Part shown: in pieces, positions 15,894 to 28,398 of the stretch
Position numbering within the stretch: position 1 is the stretch's first letter
Layout of the letters: every line of letters begins with the position of its first letter
Assembly (NCBI GenBank): GCA_018698075.1
Contig: JABINT010000150.1
Coordinates: 1-54,675 of the forward strand
DNA: 54,675 bases
Source: Acidiferrobacteraceae bacterium
GTDB lineage: Bacteria; Pseudomonadota; Gammaproteobacteria; Arenicellales; UBA868
Reading direction: 5' to 3'
Position numbers and translations under genes: made by a program
The notes under the pieces: model-generated
Told to the model about the DNA's origin: nothing
Seen by the model: the letters and a program-made list of their open reading frames with translations, nothing else
Databases searched by the model: none

Positions 15894-18800
15894 ATGCGCC
15901 TAAAAAGAATCCAAGTTTCGGGCTTCAAGTCCTTTGTCGATCCGACCGTTATCACTATTCCGGCCAACCTCACCGGCATAATTGGGCCTAACGGCTGCGG
16001 TAAATCCAACGTTATTGATGCGGTGCGCTGGGTAATGGGCGAAAGCTCGGCCCGCAAACTGCGCGGCGACAGCATGACTGACGTGATTTTTAACGGTTCT
16101 GAGGCACGTAAGCCTGTCGGCAAGGCGTCGGTTGAGCTGGTTTTTGATAACACCGACGGCAAAACGCCACAGGCCTACGCGCGCTTCAGTGAGATCGCTG
16201 TTAAACGCACATTATCTCGTGATGGCACGTCGGAATACCTGCTGAACAAGGCGCGTTGCCGTCGTCGGGATATCACTGACCTTTTTCGCGGCACAGGGCT
16301 TGGCCATCGGTCCTACTCGATTATTGAGCAGGGCATGGTCAGTCGAATCGTTGAGGCCCGGCCCGAGGATTTGCGGGCCTTTGTCGAGGAAGCAGCCGGC
16401 ATTTCCCACTACAAGGACCGCCGTCGTGAGACCGAGACCCGGATGCGCCATACCCGTGACAATCTCAGCCGGGTAGATGATATCCGTAAGGAGCTTGATA
16501 CGCAGTTGCGTCGTTTACAACGGCAAGCACAGGCAGCACGACGTTACCAGAAACTTAAAGATGAAGAGCGCACGGTCAATGGCCAACTGCTGGGACTTCG
16601 TCATCTGGTAATGCAGTCTCATATCGACGCCCAGTCCGCCCAGACTGCGCACGCGCAGACTGAGGTTGAGTCACACCTGGTTCGTCAGCGAGCGTTGGAA
16701 AGCCGGATCGAGGGGGCTCGCGCGAACGAGATGAGTTCTCAGCAGCAGGTCAGTGATCTACAGGCTGAATTTTATGCAGCCGGTGCTGATGTTGCCTCTG
16801 TTGAACAGGCAATTGAATATGCGCGTGAAACTGGCGAGCAACAGCGGGCCGAGTTCGAACGTCTGGAAACGGCTCTGACCGAGATTGGTGCCGAGTCTCA
16901 ACACGACGATCAGCGCATTTTGGAACTTGAGGCAGAAGTGGTTTCGCGTCGGGGCCAGCGTGAGGCGCATCTGGCCGTGCAGCGCCACTCGGTAACCCGC
17001 CAGGCCGAATCTGAACAGGCTTTGGATGCCTGGCAGGAGCACTGGAACGATTTCGCCCAATCTACAGCGACTCCGATCAAGGATCAGGAGGTGCAGCGAT
17101 CACGCATCGAGCAGCTTGAATCTGCCGATCTTAAGGCGCAGCAGCGCCTCGCCCGCCTCGACCAGGAGTTGGCGGCGCTGCTCGCTGAGGAGGAGGCGTT
17201 GGCGGTGGATAGCGCCCGCAGTGACGCGCGGCAGAGCGAGGCAGAAACCCGCGAATATGAAAGCCGTGTCGAGCAGGCCGCGCAGCAGATTAGCGAGTTG
17301 CGGCAAGAAATTGAAGGCCAGGTAACGGCAGTGGATCAGCAGCGCCAGCAGATGCATGCGGCCCGCAGTCGTCTCGAGTCGCTTCAGGAATTGCAAGAAG
17401 CATCACTGGGACGGGATGATGAGTATGCCGATTGGCTGGAGCGCAGAGGTCTTTCGCATGCCCCGGTGCTTGCTGGCGAAATCCGCGTTGCTAAAGGTTG
17501 GGAGCGTGCTGCTGATGCGGTGCTCGGCCCGCGCCTGACTGGGTTGGGTGTTGGTGATCTCGATGGGGCTCTGGCGCATGAGGCAGAACTGCCCCGCCGG
17601 GATTTATTCCTGGTCCAATCGGGTTCGTCATCTGCACTGGGTGCTGCAAATACCCTGCTGGCACAGTTGCGTTGCGCACGCTATGACCTTGGCCCGCTGC
17701 TGAGTGGAGTGTACGTGGCCGATGACCTGGCCGAGGCGCTCATCCGCCGCGCAACCCTGGATCCAGGCGAGTGTGTGGTGACCCGTGACGGGGTAATCGT
17801 TGGGACGAACTGGGCCCGGGCGCCGCATGGGCGCGATTCTGGAGACGGGCTTCTGGAGCGGGAAGAGGAAATCACGCGGTTGCAACAAAGTGTGACCACT
17901 TTGGTGGACGATACAGCGCAACATGAACGATTGTTTGAGAGCTTGCGTGAGACTTTGCGCGACCTGGAACAAAAGCATGAGTCCAGCCAGAAAACACTCA
18001 ATGACAAGCTGGAAACCCAGACGATGATCCGCCAGGTGCTTTCGGAAAAGGATGCACGATTTGCGCAAATCGAAACTCGTCGTGAACAGATGGCGGTAGA
18101 GACTGACGAGATAATGACCGAACTGACCGGGACAGGTGCAGCTCTGGATGAGGCTCAACGGCATTTTGCTATTGCTGAAGACGAGACCGGGGTGCTCGAA
18201 GAAAAACGCCTGGCATTGTTAAATGAAAAAGAAGCGCTCACGAGAGTTTTGGCGGGCTCCCGCACTGATACCCAGGCGGCTCGGGAAAAATTGCACGACA
18301 CGGAACTGGCCCTGCAGCACAGCCAGGCGTCTCTGGATTCATTGAAATCGAGCCTTAACCGTCTTGAGGTGCAGGGCAGCCGCATGCGTGCGCGTCATCA
18401 GGAACTCAAGATCCAACTGGCAAAAGGAGATGATCCTGGAGAGGCGCTGAATGCCCGCTTGAAGACTCTGCTCGACCAGCGGGCATTGTCAGAAAGCCAG
18501 CTGGCCGATACTCGCAATGCGCATGCAGCCATTGAAGAACAGATCCGTGATCTGCAGGCGGGCTTGTCAGAGTGTGAACAGGAGGCAGCCACCGCGCGCG
18601 ATGCGCTCGAAGGTGAGCGGTTAAAGGCACAGGAGCTATCAGTGCGCTCGGAAACTCTGCTGGAACAGATTAATGCCAGCAACTATCAGCTAGAGGAGAT
18701 TCTAGCGAACTTGCCTGACCAGGCCGTTGAGGCTGACTGGCTCGTACGATCCGAGAAGCTGGCCGAGAAGATTGACCATATTGGACCGGTGAACCTGGTT

Positions 18801-19394
18801 GCGATAGAAGAGTACGAGGAGCAGGCCCAGCGCAAGGAATATCTGGATACACAACATGCTGACCTGATTGAAGCGCTGGATACGCTTAGCGGCGTCATAC
18901 GCAAGATCGACCGCGAGACTCGAGAACGTTTCAAGGTTACTTTCGATGCCTTAAATGAAGGATTTGCCGAGTTTTTCCCACAGATGTTTGGAGGCGGTAG
19001 CGCGGTCCTGACATTGACCGATGAAGACATGTTGTCTGCGGGGGTAACGGTTATGGCGCGGCCTCCGGGCAAAAGAAACAGCACCATACACCTCCTGTCG
19101 GGGGGTGAAAAAGCACTGACTGCAGTAGCGTTACTATTTGCCCTGTTCCGGCTGAATCCGGCACCTTTTTGCATTCTTGACGAGGTGGATGCACCACTGG
19201 ATGATCGTAACGTTGAGCGTTATTGTCAGACTCTGCGTAGTCTGGCGGAGGTATCGCAGCTGGTGGTAATCACCCACAACAAGATCACCATGGAGTCGGC
19301 TGATATTTTACTCGGCGTAACCATGGTGGAGCCAGGTGTCTCATCTATCGTCTCGGTCGATATCGATGAGGCCGTTCGGTTGGCGGCACGGTAA
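15894..19394 (+). CDS. smc: chromosome segregation protein SMC
   Basis: From the ATG at 15894 the protein has 1166 residues, normal for SMC. Walker A GPNGCGKSN is at 31-39, and the C-terminal ATPase half has LSGGEKAL (from about 1067) and FCILDEVDAPLDD. Between lie two long coiled-coil arms around a hinge at roughly 510-650. SMC dimers with ScpAB extrude DNA loops and organise the chromosome. A TTG at 15864 in the same frame adds ten residues not usual for SMC, so I chose the ATG where MRLKRIQVSGFKSF begins. The smc-zipA-ligA order is a gammaproteobacterial pattern outside enterics. Confidence 0.96.
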   Translation: MRLKRIQVSGFKSFVDPTVITIPANLTGIIGPNGCGKSNVIDAVRWVMGESSARKLRGDSMTDVIFNGSEARKPVGKASVELVFDNTDGKTPQAYARFSEIAVKRTLSRDGTSEYLLNKARCRRRDITDLFRGTGLGHRSYSIIEQGMVSRIVEARPEDLRAFVEEAAGISHYKDRRRETETRMRHTRDNLSRVDDIRKELDTQLRRLQRQAQAARRYQKLKDEERTVNGQLLGLRHLVMQSHIDAQSAQTAHAQTEVESHLVRQRALESRIEGARANEMSSQQQVSDLQAEFYAAGADVASVEQAIEYARETGEQQRAEFERLETALTEIGAESQHDDQRILELEAEVVSRRGQREAHLAVQRHSVTRQAESEQALDAWQEHWNDFAQSTATPIKDQEVQRSRIEQLESADLKAQQRLARLDQELAALLAEEEALAVDSARSDARQSEAETREYESRVEQAAQQISELRQEIEGQVTAVDQQRQQMHAARSRLESLQELQEASLGRDDEYADWLERRGLSHAPVLAGEIRVAKGWERAADAVLGPRLTGLGVGDLDGALAHEAELPRRDLFLVQSGSSSALGAANTLLAQLRCARYDLGPLLSGVYVADDLAEALIRRATLDPGECVVTRDGVIVGTNWARAPHGRDSGDGLLEREEEITRLQQSVTTLVDDTAQHERLFESLRETLRDLEQKHESSQKTLNDKLETQTMIRQVLSEKDARFAQIETRREQMAVETDEIMTELTGTGAALDEAQRHFAIAEDETGVLEEKRLALLNEKEALTRVLAGSRTDTQAAREKLHDTELALQHSQASLDSLKSSLNRLEVQGSRMRARHQELKIQLAKGDDPGEALNARLKTLLDQRALSESQLADTRNAHAAIEEQIRDLQAGLSECEQEAATARDALEGERLKAQELSVRSETLLEQINASNYQLEEILANLPDQAVEADWLVRSEKLAEKIDHIGPVNLVAIEEYEEQAQRKEYLDTQHADLIEALDTLSGVIRKIDRETRERFKVTFDALNEGFAEFFPQMFGGGSAVLTLTDEDMLSAGVTVMARPPGKRNSTIHLLSGGEKALTAVALLFALFRLNPAPFCILDEVDAPLDDRNVERYCQTLRSLAEVSQLVVITHNKITMESADILLGVTMVEPGVSSIVSVDIDEAVRLAAR

Positions 19395-19395
19395 A

Positions 19396-20583
19396 ATGAG
19401 CCTGCAAATGGCATTGATAACGCTGGGCCTGGTGGTATTGGGCGTAGTTGCCGTACTGTCATTTCTTAAGCGACGCCCAACACCGGCATCTTGGCTGGCG
19501 CGACTGCGCGCTGGTATCGCGTCACAAGCTGCAAATTTCCGCTGGCCAGTGGCACTCAATTTTTTTCACCCTGATCGCTTGATTAATCGGGTGCGCCAGC
19601 GTGAGCCGTCATTGATCGCATCTCATGATTTCGAGGGGCAGGCGAGCGCCCGAACGAAAGGAGACGGTTTGAAGGCAGCCGACCAAGCCACTCCAGTTGA
19701 GAGTTCAGATCAGCGCCCCGGCGAACCGACCCGTGTACTTGATTCTGAGATTGGTTCTGCACCGATCAAGATCGACTACTGGGTGCGCCTCCCTGGACAG
19801 ACTCCCGTAACCCGTGATCTTGCCTTGTCGGTATTCCGTGAGCACGAGATAAACCTATCGCACCCAAGGGCGATTCATGGCCGTACGGAGCCGGGTAACG
19901 CCTGGCTTGATCTGCGAGATACCCCGGCCGGAGAGATCTTTACCGACCTGATTGTTAGTATGCAAATGGCAGACCCGGATCGTTGTGTCGATGAATCGGA
20001 GCTGACGCGTTTTAACAATCTGGCCTATGCTCTCGCAGAGACCCTGGATCGACCGCTACAGTTTGAATCCAGCATTGAAGAGGCCTTGCCCGAGGCGGCT
20101 CGGCTGGAGAGATTTTGCCACGAGTTTGACCTGCTGGCGGTTATCAATATTGAACCAGAACCCGGTGCTGGGTTTTCCGGGCCCGACGTGGCGCGGGTGG
20201 CGGAGCGTGCCGGTATGCGCCTGGGCGAGCAAGATATCTTTCATTTCTTTGATTCACGAACCGGAGTCAGCCGCTTTGGGCTCGCCAATCAGCGTGAACC
20301 AGGGAGTTTTAGTTATGCAGATCTGGAATCAGGCATGTTCCGAGGCTTGGCGCTGTTTATGAATATACCGCGGGTCGAACACCCAGCCCGGACTTTTACC
20401 GAGCTCAGGTCGGTTGCGCAGTATGTTTCAACCGAACTCAACGGTTCACTGGTAGACCCGGATGGGGTGATCCTTTCAGCTGCGCAATTCGATTCGATCC
20501 GCCGACAGATTCAATCGATCGAGTGGTCGATGAAGAAGTACGGGGTGGAGTCGGGCTCGGATGAAGCCCGACGCTTGTTCTGA
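19396..20583 (+). CDS. zipA: cell division protein ZipA
   Basis: The 395-residue protein starts with a membrane helix (residues about 5-24), followed by a basic stretch and a variable linker, then the C-terminal FtsZ-binding domain (about 125-395), with FHFFDSRTGVSRFGLAN and the MFMNIPRV-like strand in family order. ZipA tethers FtsZ filaments to the inner membrane. I chose the ATG at 19396, one base after the smc TAA, because it puts the membrane anchor at the very N-terminus; a longer frame from 19336 runs into smc. The linker is shorter in P/Q than in E. coli. Confidence 0.93.
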   Translation: MSLQMALITLGLVVLGVVAVLSFLKRRPTPASWLARLRAGIASQAANFRWPVALNFFHPDRLINRVRQREPSLIASHDFEGQASARTKGDGLKAADQATPVESSDQRPGEPTRVLDSEIGSAPIKIDYWVRLPGQTPVTRDLALSVFREHEINLSHPRAIHGRTEPGNAWLDLRDTPAGEIFTDLIVSMQMADPDRCVDESELTRFNNLAYALAETLDRPLQFESSIEEALPEAARLERFCHEFDLLAVINIEPEPGAGFSGPDVARVAERAGMRLGEQDIFHFFDSRTGVSRFGLANQREPGSFSYADLESGMFRGLALFMNIPRVEHPARTFTELRSVAQYVSTELNGSLVDPDGVILSAAQFDSIRRQIQSIEWSMKKYGVESGSDEARRLF

Positions 20584-20623
20584 GCCGGGCACGTCAAAAA
20601 GGAAGAATGATCTTGCGCCGTGA

Positions 20624-22666
<2,043 letters not shown>

Positions 22667-22789
22667 TCTTGGGATATGAGGGTGTGTTCGCGCCTGCGGT
22701 AGAATCCCAGCCCGCCACTTTTCGTCATTTAAACCAGGGACGACTGCGTCAACGCCCCCTGATCCTCACGGACAGCTTAAGGAGTACAG

Positions 22790-25450
22790 ATGAATAATTC
22801 TTTTAATGCCAAGACTTCGCTGGATGTTAACGGCCGCCGTTACCAGATTTTCGCACTGGATGCTTTGTCCGATCAGTTCGACCTGGCGCGACTGCCCGTG
22901 ACTTTAAAGATCCTGTTGGAAAACTTGCTTCGTGCAGAGGATGGCGTCGATGTTGTTGCTGGTGATATCGAGGCTTTGGCCTGTTGGAGTCCGGGTTCGA
23001 CGAGTGCGGCTGAGATAGCCTTCGCCCCGGCCCGGGTTTTGATGCAGGATTTGACAGGGGTGCCTGCGGTTGTGGATCTAGCCGCCATGCGCGAAGCTAT
23101 TGCAGCGCTGGATGGGGATCCCGAGCGTATAAATCCTTTGTCGCCAGCCGATCTGGTGATCGACCACTCGGTCATGGTTGATCATTTCGGTACAGCCGGC
23201 GCACTGCAGGCTAATACCGATCTCGAATACTCCCGTAACGCGGAGCGCTACTCATTTCTACGCTGGGGCCAAGCGGCCTTCAGCAATTTTCGTGTGGTCC
23301 CTCCATCTACTGGTATTGTTCATCAGGTAAACATTGAGTACCTGGCCAGTGTGGTCTTTAGTCGTGACTCTGACGGGGAGCTACTGGCCTATCCTGATAC
23401 GGTGGTCGGGACTGATTCGCACACGACCATGGTTAATGGCCTGGGGGTGCTCGGTTGGGGTGCAGGTGGAATCGAGGCGGAGGCCGCAATGCTCGGCCAA
23501 GCAGTGACCATGCTGATTCCCGATGTTATTGGATTTGAATTGCACGGCACCCTTCCCGAGGGGGCCACAGCCACCGACCTGGTCCTTAGCGTAGTCGAAA
23601 TTCTGCGCCGTCAGGGCGTCGTTGGGAAATTTGTTGAATTTTATGGCGATGGGTTGGACCATCTTTCGTTGGCGGACAAGGCCACCATCGCTAATATGGC
23701 ACCCGAGTACGGGGCTACCTGTGGATTTTTCCCCGTTGATCAAGAAACGCTCAATTATCTGAGGTTGACCGGGCGATCCGAAGAGGACATCGCGCTGGTA
23801 GAGGCGTACACGCGACGCCAGGGATTGTTTCGGGAACCCGGGGCGGTACCGGCGCATTACAGCGAGACCGTCCACCTTGATCTTGGCAACATAGTTGCCA
23901 GCATTGCCGGACCAAAGCGGCCACAGGACCGCATCGCCTTGACTGAAGCCCAGCAGGTGATTAACGACGCTGCGACGGAGCTGCGCGGTAACAGCGAACG
24001 TCGGACCGGCAGGATTACACTTGATGGCGAGACAATGGAATTTCCTGATCTTGGCGTCGCAATTGCCGCGATCACGAGTTGCACTAATACCTCAAACCCC
24101 GGTGTGATCATGGCTGCTGGTTTACTGGCCCGCAACGCGCGGCAACGCGGCCTTACTGTCAAGCCTTGGGTCAAGACCTCCCTGGCGCCGGGCTCTAAGG
24201 TGGTGACGGATTATCTGAGTGACGCTGGTCTGCTCGACGATCTGGAAAATATTGGCTTTTCTGTAGTCGGTTACGGCTGTACCACTTGCATCGGTAACTC
24301 CGGCCCCTTGCCCGGGCCCGTGAGTGAAGTGATCCGGGAACAGGGCCTCATTGCCTGTGCAGTGCTCTCAGGTAATCGAAACTTCGAGGGCAGGGTGCAT
24401 GCCGAGGTGCGCATGAATTTCCTGGCTTCACCGCCCTTGGTGGTAGCCTACGCGCTGGCTGGCACAACCGATATCGATCTTGTGAATGATCCCATCGGAG
24501 TGGATGGTCAGGGTAGCCCGGTGACTTTGGCTGACTTGTGGCCGCAACAACTCGAAATTAACCAGGCTGTTGCCAGACATGTGACACGGGAAATGTTCCG
24601 CTCCCGCTATTCAGATGTTTTTCGCGGCGACAGCCAGTGGGGCGAGGTCCCCGTGAGCGCAGGCAATCGCTTTGCCTGGGATGAGCATTCCACCTACGTT
24701 CGCCGCCCCCCGTACTTCGATCACATGGAGCGCACGCCTGGCCAGCTAAAGGCTATTACCAGCGCTAGAGTCTTAGCGTTACTTGGCGATAGCATCACCA
24801 CCGATCATATCTCTCCAGCGGGGGCCATTCAGGCCGACAGTCCAGCTGGGCAATATTTGCAAGAGCATGGGGTGGAGCGAGCTGATTTCAATTCTTATGG
24901 ATCGCGACGCGGTAATCACGAGGTGATGGTGCGTGGAACTTTCGCCAATATCCGGCTACGCAACGCTATGGCGCCCGGCACTGAAGGCGGTTGGACTACC
25001 TTCCAACCTGGCGGCGAACAGATGACCATTTACGACGCCGCGGTGTCTTACGCGGCAACCGGTACAGCGTTGCTGGTTATTGGCGGCAAGGAGTATGGCA
25101 CCGGGTCCTCGCGAGACTGGGCAGCCAAGGGCGCTTCTTTACTGGGCGTCAAGGCGGTACTGGTCGAAAGCTTTGAGCGTATCCACCGCTCCAATCTAAT
25201 AGGCATGGGTGTATTACCGCTGGAGTTTGCGGATGGCCAGAGCGCTCAGAGCCTGGAAATTTCGGGCACTGAAGTGTTTGATCTGGCCCAGCCTGTTGTC
25301 GGTGGGACCGAGCTTGAGGTACGTATGACCCGAGCCGATGGCATCATCAGATCCTTCATGACGAAGGTCCGTATCGATACCCCTAAGGAGTGGGATTACT
25401 ACTGCAACGGCGGCATTCTGCCTTACATGGTGCGCCAGTTGCTTGATTGA
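22790..25450 (+). CDS. acnA: aconitate hydratase A
   Basis: The 886-residue protein fits AcnA/IRP-type aconitase: DSHTTMVNGLGVLGWG, the cluster cysteines in SCTNTSNPG (near 430) and GCTTCIGNSG (about 496-499), and the swivel domain with GSSRDWAAKG. It converts citrate to isocitrate with a 4Fe-4S cluster and may act as an mRNA-binding protein when the cluster is lost. AAGGAG six bases before the ATG fixes the start. It is monocistronic, facing the DMT transporter. Upstream GTAGAAT near 22698 could be a -10 box. Confidence 0.96.
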   Translation: MNNSFNAKTSLDVNGRRYQIFALDALSDQFDLARLPVTLKILLENLLRAEDGVDVVAGDIEALACWSPGSTSAAEIAFAPARVLMQDLTGVPAVVDLAAMREAIAALDGDPERINPLSPADLVIDHSVMVDHFGTAGALQANTDLEYSRNAERYSFLRWGQAAFSNFRVVPPSTGIVHQVNIEYLASVVFSRDSDGELLAYPDTVVGTDSHTTMVNGLGVLGWGAGGIEAEAAMLGQAVTMLIPDVIGFELHGTLPEGATATDLVLSVVEILRRQGVVGKFVEFYGDGLDHLSLADKATIANMAPEYGATCGFFPVDQETLNYLRLTGRSEEDIALVEAYTRRQGLFREPGAVPAHYSETVHLDLGNIVASIAGPKRPQDRIALTEAQQVINDAATELRGNSERRTGRITLDGETMEFPDLGVAIAAITSCTNTSNPGVIMAAGLLARNARQRGLTVKPWVKTSLAPGSKVVTDYLSDAGLLDDLENIGFSVVGYGCTTCIGNSGPLPGPVSEVIREQGLIACAVLSGNRNFEGRVHAEVRMNFLASPPLVVAYALAGTTDIDLVNDPIGVDGQGSPVTLADLWPQQLEINQAVARHVTREMFRSRYSDVFRGDSQWGEVPVSAGNRFAWDEHSTYVRRPPYFDHMERTPGQLKAITSARVLALLGDSITTDHISPAGAIQADSPAGQYLQEHGVERADFNSYGSRRGNHEVMVRGTFANIRLRNAMAPGTEGGWTTFQPGGEQMTIYDAAVSYAATGTALLVIGGKEYGTGSSRDWAAKGASLLGVKAVLVESFERIHRSNLIGMGVLPLEFADGQSAQSLEISGTEVFDLAQPVVGGTELEVRMTRADGIIRSFMTKVRIDTPKEWDYYCNGGILPYMVRQLLD

Positions 25451-25476
25451 TCAGAAGGTCTCGCCAAGGTCAATCT

Positions 25477-26367
25477 TCAGCGCCCGGGCATGCCTTTGCG
25501 AACGATAGTGATGGCACACAGCACTAGCGCCAAAGCGGTCAGCAGACGCCACGAGGCAGTCTCACCTAAAAAAATCACACCCCACAGTGCGCCAAGCACT
25601 GGTATGAGGTAGTTGATCTGGGCGAAGTTGTTTGCCCCGAGGCGAGGGACCAGGTAAAAGAACAGTAGTGCTGCGAGGGCTGTAGGCAAAAGACCGAGAT
25701 AGGCTATCGCGGCCAGTCCGCCAATGCCTGGATGCATCTGCCAGGGCTGCTCGAGAATTAACGTCACGGGTAACATCCATAGCAAACCGGCCAGCATGGC
25801 TCCCGTAGCCAGTATTCTGCCGCTACCGTGGCCAGCATAGTAACGGGTAAAGGTAGCGGATGCGCCATAGCAGATGGCACTGGTGATCACCGCCAGTTGG
25901 GCAAGGATCGGCGCGGTCAACCCGGCTCGTGCCTCGGCCCCGATCAGGACCAGAAGACCGCCAAAGCCAATCGAGATTCCGATCGCGGTTTGGGTGGTAA
26001 ATGGCTCGTCCCGGATAAACAGGTGAGCCAGAACTGCCGTAGCCACCGGCATGACGCCCATCAGCACGGCAGTCAGACCGCTGTCAATATGAATTTCACC
26101 CCAACTGATCAAAGTGAACGGTAATGCGTTTCCAAAAAACCCAATGAATGCAAAAATCTTTAACGAAGTCGCATCTCGCGGCAGTCGCTCACCGTTGATT
26201 TTCAGCCAAAGGTATAGAACAGCTGCGGCAATCCCCAGGCGAGCCGCGGTCAAGGTCAATGGTCCGACCGTATTGACACCGATTTTGATGAAAACAAAAG
26301 ATCCGCTCCACATCATGGCAAGCCCTAGTAAAAGAGCGTAGTCTTTAGGCGCACGGGAAAGATTCAT
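25477..26367 (-). CDS. EamA/DMT-superfamily transporter
   Basis: The 296-residue protein has ten predicted membrane helices in two EamA halves: ALLLGLAMMWSGSFVFIKIG at the start, and a second half ending with GALWGVIFLGE near 267-277. Such inner-membrane permeases mostly export amino acids or metabolites; the substrate is not evident. The ATG at 26365-26367 fits the start of helix 1. It is divergent from the N-formylglutamate amidohydrolase 84 bases away and convergent with acnA. Confidence 0.85.
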   Translation of the reverse strand: MNLSRAPKDYALLLGLAMMWSGSFVFIKIGVNTVGPLTLTAARLGIAAAVLYLWLKINGERLPRDATSLKIFAFIGFFGNALPFTLISWGEIHIDSGLTAVLMGVMPVATAVLAHLFIRDEPFTTQTAIGISIGFGGLLVLIGAEARAGLTAPILAQLAVITSAICYGASATFTRYYAGHGSGRILATGAMLAGLLWMLPVTLILEQPWQMHPGIGGLAAIAYLGLLPTALAALLFFYLVPRLGANNFAQINYLIPVLGALWGVIFLGETASWRLLTALALVLCAITIVRKGMPGR

Positions 26368-26451
26368 TTACTCAGCTTTGATTGGGGATTGGACTCAACG
26401 GGCGGTGCGAGCATAACCCAGGTCCGTCGATTGGTATAACAGGGGAAAAAG

Positions 26452-27267
26452 TTGGATAAGCCTATCAATCATTCAGGCCTTTTACCCTTGCTTGGGGAGG
26501 ATGAGACCCCACCGTTTGAGATTGGTAATGCCGGAGGTTGCTCCCCATTGGTACTGGTGTGCGATCACGCCCGTAACGTCATTCCGCGGGCGCTGGCTGA
26601 TCTGGGGTTGGATGCAGATCTTCGGGCCCAGCACATTGCATTGGATATCGGCTGCGAGATGCTGGCTCACCGCCTCGCACATCTGCTCGACGCTGTACTG
26701 GTGCTGGCACGGTTTTCACGGCTGGTGATCGATCTTAATCGGCCTCTTGATGATCCAACTTCTATTTCGCCCTGTAGTGATGGCTTTATCATACCGGGCA
26801 ATCAGAATGTTTCGACCGAGCAGCGGCTGTCCCGCGAGGAGGAGATCTTTATCCCTTACCACAAAGCGGTTGCGGCCCAAGTTAAATGTGTACATGCCAA
26901 GCATGGCGTACCAGCATTGATCGCACTACATAGTTTTACCCCAGCGATGGCGGGCAAGCTCAGGCCCTGGCAGATCGGAATACTATGGAACGATGATCAG
27001 CGCATGAGTCTGCCGTTACTGGGCAGCCTTCGAGGCGATCCCGATTTGTGCGTTGGAGACAACCAGCCCTACGATGCTCGGGAGCATGTGGGCTATACCA
27101 TCGAGACCCATGCCGGGGTAAATGGTTTCCCGCATGCCCTGATCGAGGTGCGCCAGGACCTGATCGCGACTGAGGCCGGAGCTATGGGCTGGGCGGATCG
27201 GTTGGCGGGGCATCTGGGGCCGATTCTCGCCAACGATAACTTGTACCAAAAGCGAGTCAGTGACTAA
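26452..27267 (+). CDS. N-formylglutamate amidohydrolase family protein
   Basis: The 271-residue protein matches the FGase family (HutG-type): LVLVCDHARNVIP at 37-49, DIGCEMLAHRLA, RLVIDLNRPLDDP and a C-terminal NGFPHALIEVRQDLI. The family removes formyl from N-formylglutamate, the last step of one histidine route, but no hut genes are near and members act on other N-formyl compounds, so the substrate is open. Start is TTG at 26452 with AGGGGA about seven bases upstream. Cytosolic, normal length. Confidence 0.82.
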   Translation: MDKPINHSGLLPLLGEDETPPFEIGNAGGCSPLVLVCDHARNVIPRALADLGLDADLRAQHIALDIGCEMLAHRLAHLLDAVLVLARFSRLVIDLNRPLDDPTSISPCSDGFIIPGNQNVSTEQRLSREEEIFIPYHKAVAAQVKCVHAKHGVPALIALHSFTPAMAGKLRPWQIGILWNDDQRMSLPLLGSLRGDPDLCVGDNQPYDAREHVGYTIETHAGVNGFPHALIEVRQDLIATEAGAMGWADRLAGHLGPILANDNLYQKRVSD

Positions 27268-27427
27268 AGCAAGCGCTGGATCAACTCATCGCAAATAAAC
27301 AACAGGTGCCCGATGGTAGAGCGGGCGGCACGAGCGCCGATTCGAGCTAGTACAACTGAACTGACAGCCGCGCTGTTGTACAAAGTTCAGGTACCCGGTA
27401 ATCCCCTAGGACACATACCTCGATACA

Positions 27428-27461
27428 AGCCGTAGTGATTGACTGGTTAATCACTACGGCT
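27428..27461 (-). terminator. long inverted repeat at the end of the unknown gene
   Basis: AGCCGTAGTGATT (27428-27440) and AATCACTACGGCT (27449-27461) form a perfect 13-bp stem with an eight-base loop. The right arm reaches into the stop codon of the 27460 gene. There is no T run after it on the minus strand, so it is not a textbook terminator; it may stop or protect the transcript, or bind a protein. Confidence 0.5.
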
Positions 27462-28386
27462 ATGCGGGCTCGGATTTAAGCCCGACTCGCTGGCAATCGA
27501 TCTCGAAGTCATCCAGAGCATCGAGGTACTCGCGTTTGCTCTTGGGCATGGGTACCCGGACGCCAGCCATGTAGGAAATGAGATCAGTGCCGTCACTGAG
27601 TAGCCCACAACCCCGGTGCAGCTGGATCTGGGCTAAAGCACTCAGGCCTGCAGGGGGCGTCGGTTGGAACGCCTTGATCTGCTCCTTGAGGGTCACAAAC
27701 TCGGGCCAGTTGCCGAAGAAATCCGGGTCGCTCTTCATCATCTCGCACTCGACTCGCCCAGCACGTGCAAACTGCAGGACTGTTGCGTCGATTCCATGAA
27801 AACTCGACATCTCCCCATAAACTTTAACAATGCGTTTTGTGATTTCGTCAATCGCCTTCATTGTCTGCGAGATTTTTACGTATCGGCTTTCATAGTAGCT
27901 GGCGATTGAGTGGGTAAATACTTTGAAAGGCTCCCCCCACAACTCGTCTATGCCTTCGTGTCCGCTTGGATGGCGAACCTGTTTGCCCAGTTCAAGCGCC
28001 TCCTCGAAACAAGCGCTGCACTCGCGCATCAGTTCATTATCCGTACTGACTTCGATGCCCTTGCTTTCGAGGCTGACAATGCTGGTAAAAATATCTGTTG
28101 CACGGTTAAATAGAGCGCCGGCAAGCATGGCGGCATTGACACGTCTACACGCCGGGTTTCGCTCTGCCTCGTAACTGGAACGTGCAGTTTCTACTTTATT
28201 TCCGGGGGTATTAATTCCTGGCTCAGTGTGATGGAAGGTCCGCCGTGTCAGCATCAACAGCAGGTCACGCTTGGCTGAAAGCGTTTCCGCCGGAGGGGCG
28301 TAGTAACGGATCCAGTAGCCATCGTAATAGATATGCGGCCGGCTGTTGATATCCTTTCGTGAACCGTTATTGATACTGGTATTCAT
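27460..28386 (-). CDS. unknown 308-residue protein paired with HyuA-like gene
   Basis: I do not recognise this protein. It has no signal peptide or membrane helix. Most of the sequence reads as helix, including NAAMLAGALFNRATDIFTSIV, ISQTMKAIDEITKRIVKVYG and a central ECSACF. The N-terminal part is richer in Tyr/Trp (HIYYDGYWIRYYAPP, near 18-32). It lies 12 bases downstream of the HyuA-like gene on the same strand, so they are probably one transcript and may work together. In hydantoinase operons this place usually belongs to HyuB, and this protein is far too short to be one. A perfect 13-bp hairpin overlaps its stop. Confidence 0.75.
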   Translation of the reverse strand: MNTSINNGSRKDINSRPHIYYDGYWIRYYAPPAETLSAKRDLLLMLTRRTFHHTEPGINTPGNKVETARSSYEAERNPACRRVNAAMLAGALFNRATDIFTSIVSLESKGIEVSTDNELMRECSACFEEALELGKQVRHPSGHEGIDELWGEPFKVFTHSIASYYESRYVKISQTMKAIDEITKRIVKVYGEMSSFHGIDATVLQFARAGRVECEMMKSDPDFFGNWPEFVTLKEQIKAFQPTPPAGLSALAQIQLHRGCGLLSDGTDLISYMAGVRVPMPKSKREYLDALDDFEIDCQRVGLKSEPA

Positions 28387-28398
28387 GAGTGATGCGGT

